Source: Chlamydiota bacterium
Lineage (GTDB): Bacteria > Chlamydiota > Chlamydiia > Chlamydiales > JAAKFR01
Direction: 5' to 3'
Assembly (NCBI GenBank): GCA_013287335.1
Contig: JABDDZ010000003.1
Coordinates: forward strand, 1,104-54,776
DNA: 53,673 nucleotides
Numbering within the stretch: the first letter of the stretch is position 1; every line of letters begins with the position of its first letter. Position numbers and translations under genes: made by a program. Shown here piece after piece: positions 26,468 to 34,361 of this stretch. The notes beneath the pieces were generated by a model that saw only the letters and a program-made list of their open reading frames with translations, was not told the origin of the DNA and did not search any database.

Positions 26468-28231
26468 ATGTCTATTCAACCTTTTTGCTTTGTGGAACAT
26501 TTGCCCTTAGAAGTCAGCTGCATGATTTTTGGAAAACTTGATGATGATGATAGTATGAAAAATGCAGCTCTAGTAAGCCGTCAGTGGCATCATGCTGTAG
26601 ATACCTCCAAGAATACGGGGCGAGGAGAAGCTTTCCAATATTTGCAACCCACTTTAAAAAAAGTATGTGATGCAATAGCTGAATCTTGCAAAGTATCAAA
26701 ACAAAGACTTGAAAACTTCTCTAAAAACCCTAAGAAACATGTTAAAAATATTACTTTGTATCGAAAAGGACAAATTGCCGAGGAGGAGAAAAAATGGTTG
26801 GAAAAGTTTTTAGACAAAGCCTCGCAACAATCATTAGAATCATTAGAGATCAAGTTAGAGGATACGTCTTTTTTTGCTGATTTACCCATAACGATTATAA
26901 TTAAGAGGAAGTTAAAAACTAAAACACCTTGCAAAGAGCTTCTTGATTTAGTGCAAAAACGCCTGGGAAAAAGTATCTGCCCTCCTGTTCTGAAAAAATT
27001 TAACTGCACTATATTTAGTATAATTAAACTTTTTCCTTATCACGGCTTGTTTTTATTAAAACTTATTTCTCGTAATTATAACAATGATTTCCCTCTACAA
27101 ATAATAAAGGATATAGATAAAGATCATGAAGCCAAACCTTTTGGTGATGATATATTAGAAGTGACTGTTCATACAACTCCAAAAGCGCAAAATGGAAAAT
27201 ATGTGAACTGGACTCTACCTACATTCTTAGCCGATAGAAGTCAGAGGGTGCAAGATCATGAGTTTGTAGCTCATACTAAAGGGCCATTTCTGGGCTCACT
27301 CCTACTTAATAGAAAATATAATACCCAAGCTTATTCTATTTATCTCTGGTTATGCACCTTTTCACGCGAAGAAAACAAGAAATTCTTGAATTTTTCTTAT
27401 CGCGTATATGTCAAGGTTTGTCAAATTATTCATGATCATCATTCAAGCTTTGGTTTTTTCCCTGAAAAGCCTGAGTTATCCTCAAAATGTTTAGACTTTT
27501 ATAAACATATGGCTGTGAAAAAGTTACGTGCTCTCGAAAAAAAACAAAAAAAAATTGAACCAGCCCCTCCAAGAGAACCTCTTTTTATAGAGTGTGGGGA
27601 TCTAAACCCACAGGTTGCGGAGCTAATTCAAAAAAGAGTAGAAGCAAATCAATGGGTAAATTCTCTAAAGAAAGAGAGAGAAATAAAAAATCTGAATCAA
27701 GAATTCATTACCCTAGCGAAGCGTTACAGAGATGCATCGAAATTCGAAGATTTATTGAAATTAATGAATTTTTTAAATTATTCGGATCAGGAAGATTTCG
27801 TAAAATTGTTTTCATCGATTTTAGGACTTTGTGACCGAAGTCCCCAATTAGTAGTTAAATTAATACAAAAAATAAACAATTTTCACAGAATGTCAATGAC
27901 TGCAAATGGAATCTTGCATTCTACAAAAAATTATTTTGTTGCCCAACATTTGGTATTTACTCATACTGAGGATTTGAAATCTCAGCTTGATTTCTTGAAG
28001 GAGTTTAAATTAACCAAATATGAAAAATTCCACATTGCAATAAGGATGTTAAATACAGTGTTACGCGAGCAAAGCGAGCGGTTGGCTAAAAAACTGCTGC
28101 CCCTGGTGATGGCTTTAATGGGTGTTTCCCCCCTTCCATCTGAGGCTCAATTGCCCAGCCCCGAGGTGGGTGAAGGCAAAGGAGAAGAGTCTATGGAAGT
28201 CGACGACGGATGCGAAAAAACCTACGATTAA
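26468..28231 (+). CDS. F-box domain protein, tandem copy 3 (candidate host-directed effector)
   Basis: The 587-residue third paralogue has the F-box at about residues 11-52 (LPLEVSCMIFGKLDDDDSMK, then LVSRQWHHAV), with one extra Asp relative to the others. The variable N-terminal third and the segment after PREPLFIECGD differ from both siblings, while the GPFLGSLLLNRKYN block and the tail are shared. The tail ends in VDDGCEKTYD instead of VDDECEKKYY. The ribosome-binding site is the same weak AACGAGA as in copy 2. The stop overlaps that of the convergent tatD by four bases, so the duplicated block was resolved right at tatD and lost the downstream repeat element. Confidence 0.88.
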   Translation: MSIQPFCFVEHLPLEVSCMIFGKLDDDDSMKNAALVSRQWHHAVDTSKNTGRGEAFQYLQPTLKKVCDAIAESCKVSKQRLENFSKNPKKHVKNITLYRKGQIAEEEKKWLEKFLDKASQQSLESLEIKLEDTSFFADLPITIIIKRKLKTKTPCKELLDLVQKRLGKSICPPVLKKFNCTIFSIIKLFPYHGLFLLKLISRNYNNDFPLQIIKDIDKDHEAKPFGDDILEVTVHTTPKAQNGKYVNWTLPTFLADRSQRVQDHEFVAHTKGPFLGSLLLNRKYNTQAYSIYLWLCTFSREENKKFLNFSYRVYVKVCQIIHDHHSSFGFFPEKPELSSKCLDFYKHMAVKKLRALEKKQKKIEPAPPREPLFIECGDLNPQVAELIQKRVEANQWVNSLKKEREIKNLNQEFITLAKRYRDASKFEDLLKLMNFLNYSDQEDFVKLFSSILGLCDRSPQLVVKLIQKINNFHRMSMTANGILHSTKNYFVAQHLVFTHTEDLKSQLDFLKEFKLTKYEKFHIAIRMLNTVLREQSERLAKKLLPLVMALMGVSPLPSEAQLPSPEVGEGKGEESMEVDDGCEKTYD

Positions 28232-28998
28232 TTCACTCCAAAAAGACGAGCTGCGTTCTGGGTCGTCGCAAAGGCAAGATCATGCTGGGATAAGTTGCAT
28301 ACCGTTGCAATGCATTTGGCGGTTTCTATAATAAATGCAGGCTCATTCTGCTTGCCCCGCCAGGGCATCGGAGCCAAATAGGGGCTATCTGTCTCAATGA
28401 GTAGTTGATCGAGAGGTACTCTTCTAGCGACCTCTCTTAAGGCCTCTGAATTTTTAAAAGTGACAATTCCCGAAAGAGATAGATACCATCCTCTCGAAAT
28501 AACTTCACTCGCCTCTTCTAATGTTCCCGTAAAGCAGTGTAATACAAGAGGAGCATTTTTATATTCCGCGTCAAGCAAGGTAAAAAGATCAGAGAAGGCC
28601 TCACGGCAGTGAATGATCAAAGGAAGACCTGTTTCAAGAGCCAAGTGAGCATAACGGCGCAAAAAATTCTTTTGGATCGCAGGATCCGAGTATTTATAGT
28701 GATAGTCAAGTCCCGTTTCGCCAATAGCTACAACTCTCTTTTCTCTTGCGTGGCGAGCAAAAAAGGAGAACTCTTCTTCACCATAGGTTGCAACATCATG
28801 CGGTGTCGTTGCTCCTGCAGGGAGGACCCAGGGAAACTGCTCTTGCAAAGCAAGGGCATGTTCAAGCTCATGGGCTCTTGTAGCTATGTTGATAATCCGT
28901 CCAACTCCCCCCTTTAGTGCCCGATCAAGCAGAAGATTCAGGTCGGTTCGGAGCTCCTCGCAAGAGAGATGGGCATGCGAATCAGTGAGTATTTGCAA
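28228..28998 (-). CDS. tatD: TatD family metal-dependent DNase
   Basis: The product is a TIM-barrel metallohydrolase of the TatD/YcfH family, with 3'-5' exonuclease or quality-control roles in related species. Metal ligands are visible: the HxH pair in DSHAHLS (residues 8 and 10), the Glu in AIGETGLDYHY, the His in PLIIHCREA and LVLHCFTG, and the Asp in LIETDSPYLAP. The length of 256 residues is normal. Its 5' end overlaps the dsbD 3' end by 17 bases, so it is probably the second gene of a dsbD-tatD operon. It converges on F-box gene 3. Confidence 0.95.
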   Translation of the reverse strand: MQILTDSHAHLSCEELRTDLNLLLDRALKGGVGRIINIATRAHELEHALALQEQFPWVLPAGATTPHDVATYGEEEFSFFARHAREKRVVAIGETGLDYHYKYSDPAIQKNFLRRYAHLALETGLPLIIHCREAFSDLFTLLDAEYKNAPLVLHCFTGTLEEASEVISRGWYLSLSGIVTFKNSEALREVARRVPLDQLLIETDSPYLAPMPWRGKQNEPAFIIETAKCIATVCNLSQHDLAFATTQNAARLFGVN

Positions 28999-31156
28999 AG
29001 CTCTTATCCGTAACTTGAATTATTGCATTCACAACGACGGAGGAGGTCAGCGTTTGCGGCAAAATAATGGGATCGGCATTAGGATCACCCGGGTAGAGCA
29101 CATAGACAGGAACTCCGCTTCTACCAAGCTCCTGGAGCTGTTTTGTGATGACCGGATCCCTTCTTGTCCAGTCAGCCTCCATTCTTACAATGCCCGCTGC
29201 CGCAAAGGCCCGCTCGCTCTCCTTGCTATGGAGAGCCATTTTGTTTGTTTGGCAAATAAGACACCACTTCGCTGTGAAATCAATAAATACCGGAGTCCCC
29301 TGCTCACGCAGCTCTTGAACACGATCTGGATCATAGGCTTCCCATCCCACTTTCTCATTTACCTGACTAGAGGTAGTAGGAGTATAGAGCGCTTTATGGA
29401 TTTTAGCCGTATAAACCCCAAAACCTACCCCAAAGGCCATGACTGTGATAGCCAAAACAGTTGCAACCCTTCGTGTTGCACGTTTTTTCATCGGACCTGC
29501 AAAGGAGCCAAAAATCCATGCTCCAAGAGCCAACACCACAAAAGAGACGAGAAGGGCGAAGATGGCCATATTGTCTGTTTGAGCTCCAAAAACCCAAACA
29601 AGCCACACGACTGTTCCCATCATCAAAAAGCCCATCAACTGCTTAAAGACAATCAGCCAGTTGCCGGGTTTTGGTAAAAAACGGACAAGCTTTGGAAAAG
29701 CGGAAAAAAGAAGATAGGGAAAAGCCATCCCGATCCCCATAGAGGTAAAGATGGCAAGATTAAGAAAGGTCGGTAGAGTCATTGCAAAGCCAAGTGCCGG
29801 TCCTAAAAGAGGGCCTGTGCAGGGGGTCGCGACAAGGGTAGCTAATACCCCGCTCCAAAATGAGCTTAAGAGAGGAGAGGATTTACTTTTACTTGGCTGC
29901 CCAAGAGAGATAAGGGAGGTCCCCATCTCAAAGACTCCAAAAAGGCTTAATCCTAAAAGAAAGAGTACTGAAGCCAGAATAACAACAAAAATCGGCTCTT
30001 GCAGCTGAAAGCCCCAGCCTACTCCCTCACCGTAAGCACGCAAAAGAAGCAGAAGTCCGGCCAAGATCCAGAAAGAGAGGATCACCCCAAGAGAAAAAAC
30101 CGCTCCCTGCTTAAAAATCAGAGATCGCTTTTCTCCGGCCATCTTCACAAAGCTAAAGATCTTCAACGCGATCACAGGTAGAACGCAGGGCATCACATTG
30201 AGAATAAGGCCGCCGACAAATGCCAGGCCAAGAGCTACCCAAAAGCTCGCCAGTCCTGCATTGATTTTGCCAGCCGTTCCCGATGGATGATCAAGAGTTG
30301 TATCGATGATAATAGCTCGTTTTATATCGCTCCCCTTTTCAGTAACGAGAAGCACCCCTTTAAGAGAGGGGGGAATCACAGCCTCGGCTAGTTCAAGATC
30401 TAAAGTAAACCCCTCTCCCCGTTTTTTAAGGGTTTGGGGAGCCTGGTGGTCAATGAGCCCCTCTTCGGGGAAGAAAAACGCTTCAACGATCTCAAAAAGC
30501 TTGCCCGGAGCAGAATCAAATTCAATCACAATCTTATCTTGCGCAGCTTTTGCTTTGACAATGCCCTCTTCCTTATGAAGGGGCTTGGGAAGAAGATCGC
30601 GTGCATCATTAAAGTAGAGAGCAACGATCTCATTGAACTCAGGAGGATGGGCCTTCACAGGAAGGGTCAGCGTAACGTCAGCATTTCCGGGAACGCAGGA
30701 TTCATTACAGGCAAGCCAGCTCACCTCGGCGCTGATCTTTATCTCTTCGCCAATTTTAAGATTTTTCGGGGGAATGATTTCTGCCAAGAGCACCACAGAG
30801 TCGGTATATCCATAAGCGGTAAGGGTTTCTTGCGAAAATTTCTCGGGATAGGGCCAATGAAGGGGGCCTACTTTAAATCCTTCGGGAAGATTCCAGTTCA
30901 CCTGGGTTGGAAATCCAGAATCTCCAGGGTTGACCCAATAGGTATCCCACCCTTTAGCCATCTTAAGACGGACACCCACCCAAAAAGCTCGCCCCGGGTT
31001 AATTGCATCCTCTTCAGAGAGAAGTTCTGCAATAACTGGAGCCCTCTGTTCCTGTTCCATGGGGATGATTGTTTGATCATTACCAAAAACGGGAGAGGAA
31101 AAAGGGACGAAGAGAGCTATTAAAAAGGGTAGAAGAATTAAAGATAGTTTTTTCAC
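28982..31156 (-). CDS. dsbD: Thiol:disulfide interchange protein DsbD
   Basis: DsbD carries electrons from cytoplasmic thioredoxin to the periplasm. A signal peptide (KKLSLILLPFLIALFVPFSS) leads into the periplasmic N-terminal domain, which contains the cysteine pair in ACNESCVPG. The CcdA-like membrane domain follows with cysteines in MPCVLP and ATPCTGPLLGP. A C-terminal thioredoxin-like domain has the active site WCLIC. GTG at 31156 is preferred over an ATG at 31180: GGAGG lies four bases before it, and it makes the signal peptide begin cleanly. This would support the disulfide-rich chlamydial envelope, including the Cys-rich outer membrane protein encoded at 42.3 kb (inference). Confidence 0.94.
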   Translation of the reverse strand: MKKLSLILLPFLIALFVPFSSPVFGNDQTIIPMEQEQRAPVIAELLSEEDAINPGRAFWVGVRLKMAKGWDTYWVNPGDSGFPTQVNWNLPEGFKVGPLHWPYPEKFSQETLTAYGYTDSVVLLAEIIPPKNLKIGEEIKISAEVSWLACNESCVPGNADVTLTLPVKAHPPEFNEIVALYFNDARDLLPKPLHKEEGIVKAKAAQDKIVIEFDSAPGKLFEIVEAFFFPEEGLIDHQAPQTLKKRGEGFTLDLELAEAVIPPSLKGVLLVTEKGSDIKRAIIIDTTLDHPSGTAGKINAGLASFWVALGLAFVGGLILNVMPCVLPVIALKIFSFVKMAGEKRSLIFKQGAVFSLGVILSFWILAGLLLLLRAYGEGVGWGFQLQEPIFVVILASVLFLLGLSLFGVFEMGTSLISLGQPSKSKSSPLLSSFWSGVLATLVATPCTGPLLGPALGFAMTLPTFLNLAIFTSMGIGMAFPYLLFSAFPKLVRFLPKPGNWLIVFKQLMGFLMMGTVVWLVWVFGAQTDNMAIFALLVSFVVLALGAWIFGSFAGPMKKRATRRVATVLAITVMAFGVGFGVYTAKIHKALYTPTTSSQVNEKVGWEAYDPDRVQELREQGTPVFIDFTAKWCLICQTNKMALHSKESERAFAAAGIVRMEADWTRRDPVITKQLQELGRSGVPVYVLYPGDPNADPIILPQTLTSSVVVNAIIQVTDKSFANTH

Positions 31157-31351
31157 TAGGCCTCCACTTTGACAAAACATTTTATCCTAATAAGATAGAA
31201 ATGTCAATAGAAAATTAAGAAATAATTAACTCTTCTTAATAATCACTCCCTTTATATCAATGATAAGGATCGTTTGAAAAGTAAAAATTAGTAATTGAAA
31301 AAAAAAATCATCTCCTTTATATTTGTTTAATAATCAAATAAGGATTTACTC

Positions 31352-31675
31352 ATGTTTACGGCTCTTTCAGGGTCTCTTCCCTGTTCATCCTTAATGACAA
31401 GAAAGGAAAGTTGCGGACTCCCCCTTATGGTCAGTACTTGTGCCGGCACTCTTGATGCAATTACAGGGATTTTCCTATTTAACTTAGGGATTCTCCTGCT
31501 ATTCAGTGCATTCTCTCTGCCATTATCTCCTTTTTGGACGTCAGCAGCAGCATGGTCAGCAACGGCAATAGGGGGATTTTCTCTTGTTGTTGTTGCGACA
31601 AGGATTGCTGCTTATGCAATTCAAACCATTTTGTGTCCAAGCTGCTGCCAACCCGGCCGTTCAAAAGAATTTTAA
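31352..31675 (+). CDS. Small two-helix membrane protein, Inc-like (trio member 1)
   Basis: A 107-residue protein with two hydrophobic segments (about 25-53 and 64-92) around the short loop FSLPLSPFW. It shares a clear pattern with the next gene product: FSLPL-x3-W-x-SA-x2-WS followed by a second helix. AAGGA lies eight bases before the ATG. The C-terminal part is cysteine-rich (CPSCCQPG). No named family is recognised; the bilobed hydrophobicity resembles chlamydial Inc proteins. The gene lies between dsbD and tolQ, which I recall as adjacent in Chlamydia. Confidence 0.75.
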   Translation: MFTALSGSLPCSSLMTRKESCGLPLMVSTCAGTLDAITGIFLFNLGILLLFSAFSLPLSPFWTSAAAWSATAIGGFSLVVVATRIAAYAIQTILCPSCCQPGRSKEF

Positions 31676-31686
31676 AAGGAAAATTT

Positions 31687-32010
31687 ATGTTTCAAGCTCT
31701 CGCTCCCTTATGTGTTCGAATCCCAAATGAGCAAATTAAAATCGCACAAAGGATGAATAAGAAAAATATTCCTTTATTAATAACTCTGAACCTTCTTGAA
31801 ACAATTGCCGCAGTGGCTCTTTTAGCATTTGGACTATTGGTTGTATTTCATGTTTTCTCTCTTCCTTTAAATTCTATGTGGGCATCTGCCATCACATGGT
31901 CAACAATTACGCTTGGGAGCTATACTCTAATCCTAAAGTTTCTTTTTACATTCTCTGCGTTAGGGAGCTACTGCCTCAACCGCGAAATGGCAACAAATAG
32001 GAAAGCATAA
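31687..32010 (+). CDS. Small two-helix membrane protein, Inc-like (trio member 2)
   Basis: The start ATG at 31687 has AGGA six bases upstream and lies 11 bases after the previous stop; an open frame extending further upstream is only the overlap with the preceding gene. The 107-residue product is the same length as trio member 1, with the matching FSLPLNSMWASAITWS motif between two hydrophobic helices. This shows duplication. The function is unknown; a membrane location, perhaps the inclusion membrane, is inferred. Confidence 0.75.
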   Translation: MFQALAPLCVRIPNEQIKIAQRMNKKNIPLLITLNLLETIAAVALLAFGLLVVFHVFSLPLNSMWASAITWSTITLGSYTLILKFLFTFSALGSYCLNREMATNRKA

Positions 32011-32014
32011 ACTC

Positions 32015-32323
32015 ATGGCATGCACGGCTATTTCACATATTTTCCCAATGGAAACAGACTTTTCCGGAAACCAAAAACCGCGATGGATCCATCTTATTGC
32101 CACCCTTTTTGATCTTATCACTGGATTTGTCAGTTTAATTATTGGAGGGTTTGTAAATTCGATCGAGATCTCCTCTACATTTCGAGGGATTTTAATAGGA
32201 GTTGGAGGCTACATTTTAACATTTTTCGCCATCAAGCTCATTGTTTTTTTGGTAAAAGCCTGTTTCAATGAGATACAACGCCTTCAAAACAACACAGAGG
32301 GATCATTAGTCCTTCTTCAGTAA
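32015..32323 (+). CDS. Small two-helix membrane protein, Inc-like (trio member 3)
   Basis: A 102-residue protein starting four bases after the previous stop, so almost certainly in the same transcript. It has two hydrophobic segments (about 28-46 and 56-80) with the loop FVNSIEISST. The FSLPL motif of its two neighbours is missing, so it is a more distant relative or an unrelated protein of the same layout. No function can be assigned. Confidence 0.7.
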   Translation: MACTAISHIFPMETDFSGNQKPRWIHLIATLFDLITGFVSLIIGGFVNSIEISSTFRGILIGVGGYILTFFAIKLIVFLVKACFNEIQRLQNNTEGSLVLLQ

Positions 32324-32349
32324 GAAATCCAAAGAGAAATTTTACCCCA

Positions 32350-32481
32350 GATTCGACTGGAGGATTTTTTGAGCCAAGGAAATTTTGGAGTTCAAAATTT
32401 GCAAAGAAATCATGGCAACGCCCTGAGAAAACTTTCCTTTTGTTCAAAAATCCTAAAGCCCTAGTCTGTCTCTCTCGTGGT
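32350..32481. repeat. CCACGAGAGA-type repeat, partial copy
   Basis: The block holds GATTCGACTGGAGGATTTTTTGA near its left end and CTGTCTCTCTCGTGGT at its right end. The full inverted repeat at 46451-46523 has the same two blocks in the same order, but here an extra stretch of about 80 bases separates them and the left CCACGAGAGA arm is missing. I see nothing else in the 222-base spacer before tolQ. Confidence 0.5.
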
Positions 32482-32545
32482 AATGTTTTTTCTCCATTTT
32501 GGATTAAAGGGTTCCATGCTATGGTAAAGCAAAAAAGGGCGGCGC

Positions 32546-33247
32546 ATGAACCATCTTTTCCCCTACTTTGCAGTTAACCCAATTGCCGAAGCCTATAGAT
32601 CTTCCGATCTATTTGGAAAGGGAATTTTTCTAGCCCTTTTTGCACTTTCTATTACCACATGGGTGATACTACTCCAAAAATCTCTACAAAATAGAAGAGC
32701 CGAAAAAGGTAAGGAGAGTTTTTGTGAAACCATTAAACAGTATAGAGAGAAATTTCTCTCAAATGGGCTGATGGCATCGCCAATGGTTCACCCTTTCTAT
32801 TCCATCACGCAAACGCTGCATGAAAAAGCTCTGCCCATTGTGAAAGAACGGGGATTTATTACTCCCCCCGATAGAGAGATGATCGAAGCCTACCTCCACA
32901 CAACAATCTCTAATGAGTCCAAGAAGCTTAAGGAGAGCCTCTCCATCCTCTCGATTACTGTAAGTCTTGCTCCCTTTTTAGGGCTCCTCGGTACTGTCTG
33001 GGGAATTTTAATCACCTTTAGCCAATTGCAGAGTGGGGCAAGCCAAGCCTCCTCTCAGCTTGTCATGGGGGGATTATCTATGGCCCTTGGCACCACAGTC
33101 TGTGGGCTTATTGTGGCAATACCTGCTCTTGTCGCTTACAACACTCTTAAAAACAAAGCAACAGACCTCACAATAGAAATGGAAGACTATGCCACTCTTC
33201 TCCTTGCTTACCTTGAAAAAGGATATGGAGCTAAAGAAAAGCTATGA
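32546..33247 (+). CDS. tolQ: TolQ/ExbB-type proton channel subunit
   Basis: TolQ forms the inner-membrane motor with TolR that uses the proton motive force to act on the outer membrane. The 233-residue product has one N-terminal helix (about 25-45) and two C-terminal helices. The conserved block APFLGLLGTVWGILITF is followed by GLSMALGTTVCGLIVAIPALVAYN, which carries the Thr residues of the channel. The cytoplasmic loop lies between helices 1 and 2. It is the first gene of a tolQ-tolR-tolA-tolB-pal-LysM operon, and its stop overlaps the tolR start in an ATGA. Confidence 0.93.
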   Translation: MNHLFPYFAVNPIAEAYRSSDLFGKGIFLALFALSITTWVILLQKSLQNRRAEKGKESFCETIKQYREKFLSNGLMASPMVHPFYSITQTLHEKALPIVKERGFITPPDREMIEAYLHTTISNESKKLKESLSILSITVSLAPFLGLLGTVWGILITFSQLQSGASQASSQLVMGGLSMALGTTVCGLIVAIPALVAYNTLKNKATDLTIEMEDYATLLLAYLEKGYGAKEKL

Positions 33248-33657
33248 GACGGCGTCTTGTCGGTACTGAATCCCCTGAATCGCAGGTTAATCTTACTCCG
33301 CTCATCGATGTTGTCTTTGTCATTCTGATTATGTTTATTGTCATTGCCCCCCTGCTTGATTTGGACCGTGTAGAACTTGCTCCCCATTCCAAAGCAGGGT
33401 TAGAAAAGAGCTCGCTCCCGGAAAAAAGCCCGCTTCGGATCACTGTCTTTGCAGACGAATCTATCACAGTCAACTCTCACCCCGTTACTTTCGATGATCT
33501 GCCGCGTCTTCTAGCCTATGCATACAAGAAATCTCCCTCTCTGCGCCCTCAGCTTTTTCAGGATAAAAAGGCAAGCTTCGGATCCTATCAAAGGGTGAAG
33601 AATGCTCTTGAAGAGGCTGGATTTCAAGAACTTGATCTGATATTAAAACCAAGCTGA
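33244..33657 (+). CDS. tolR: TolR/ExbD-type motor subunit
   Basis: A 137-residue protein with a short cytoplasmic N-terminus, one helix carrying the proton-carrying Asp in NLTPLIDVVFVILIMFIVIA, and a periplasmic domain with ITVFADESITVNSHPV. The layout matches ExbD/TolR. It starts in a four-base overlap with tolQ, and its stop shares one base with the start of the next gene, so expression is tightly coupled. Confidence 0.93.
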   Translation: MRRRLVGTESPESQVNLTPLIDVVFVILIMFIVIAPLLDLDRVELAPHSKAGLEKSSLPEKSPLRITVFADESITVNSHPVTFDDLPRLLAYAYKKSPSLRPQLFQDKKASFGSYQRVKNALEEAGFQELDLILKPS

Positions 33658-34361
33658 TGGAATATTCTTCTCGTTTGATTGTTGGGTTTGTGGTTTTTTG
33701 CCATATCGCGGCGCTTATTCCACTTTTTTTTAAGGGTGAAGAGAAGCTTTTGCACTGCCCTCCTCGAAAAATCCACCTGAATACCCACATTCTCCAAGAG
33801 ACAAAACAAGAGCCAGTGGCTCAAGAGTCCAGGGCTCACAAGCCCACGGCTCAAGAGCCGGTGGTCAAGAAGGAAGCAGCACCCAAAAAAGAAGCCGCCC
33901 AAGTTCCTATAAAAAAACCTCCAGCAATCTTGGAAAAGAAAGAGCCTCTTGTTAAAGCGGCGCCTTCCCCAAAGTCCGCCGAGAGAAAGAAAAAAGAGCT
34001 CCTAGCTGCTCTGACAAAAATTCCCTCTTTGGAAATTCCTAAATGCAGCCCTACAAAAGCCATAGAATCTCTACCTACCCTCTCTATTGAATCGGGCGCG
34101 AGCGGAGAAAATTCTTCTTACCAACATGCGCTCATCTCTCATTTACAGAAGGTTTTAATTCTTCCTGAACAAGGAATTGTCAAAGTCAAACTTAGACTCT
34201 CTTCACAAGGCAAAGCGATCACTTCCGCCATTCTCTTTTCGGAGAGCAGCATCAATGCAGAGTATGTTAAAGAAAAACTCCCTTCACTTTCCTTCCCCTG
34301 CTTCTATGATCAAAAGGAACGAACTATCACCATAACTTTAGAGGGCAAAATTTCTGATTGA
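33657..34361 (+). CDS. tolA: TolA/TonB-like periplasm-spanning protein
   Basis: The 234-residue protein has one N-terminal helix (about residues 7-25), then a long Pro/Lys/Glu/Ala-rich linker (about 45-120; motifs such as QEPVAQE, KKEAAPKKEAAQ). A compact C-terminal domain follows (about 145-230) with HLQKVLILPEQGIVKVKLRLS and AKEKLPSLSFP-like TonB/TolA-domain spacing. This layout and its place between tolR and tolB identify it as the link between the TolQR motor and TolB/Pal. The C-terminal domain is too diverged to name from sequence alone. In Chlamydia the equivalent position holds a hypothetical gene, as I recall. Confidence 0.82.
   Translation: MEYSSRLIVGFVVFCHIAALIPLFFKGEEKLLHCPPRKIHLNTHILQETKQEPVAQESRAHKPTAQEPVVKKEAAPKKEAAQVPIKKPPAILEKKEPLVKAAPSPKSAERKKKELLAALTKIPSLEIPKCSPTKAIESLPTLSIESGASGENSSYQHALISHLQKVLILPEQGIVKVKLRLSSQGKAITSAILFSESSINAEYVKEKLPSLSFPCFYDQKERTITITLEGKISD

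Noticed and set aside
28886-29677. A 263-codon plus-strand open frame
   Set aside because: It lies antisense to dsbD and tatD, which have clear family motifs; the frame shows no recognisable domain.
30434-31123. A 229-codon plus-strand open frame
   Set aside because: It is antisense to the N-terminal domain of dsbD and has no motif or start signal.
31534-31686. A 51-residue N-terminal extension of trio member 2
   Set aside because: It overlaps the coding region of trio member 1 in another frame; ATG 31687 has its own ribosome-binding site and gives the same length as the paralogue.
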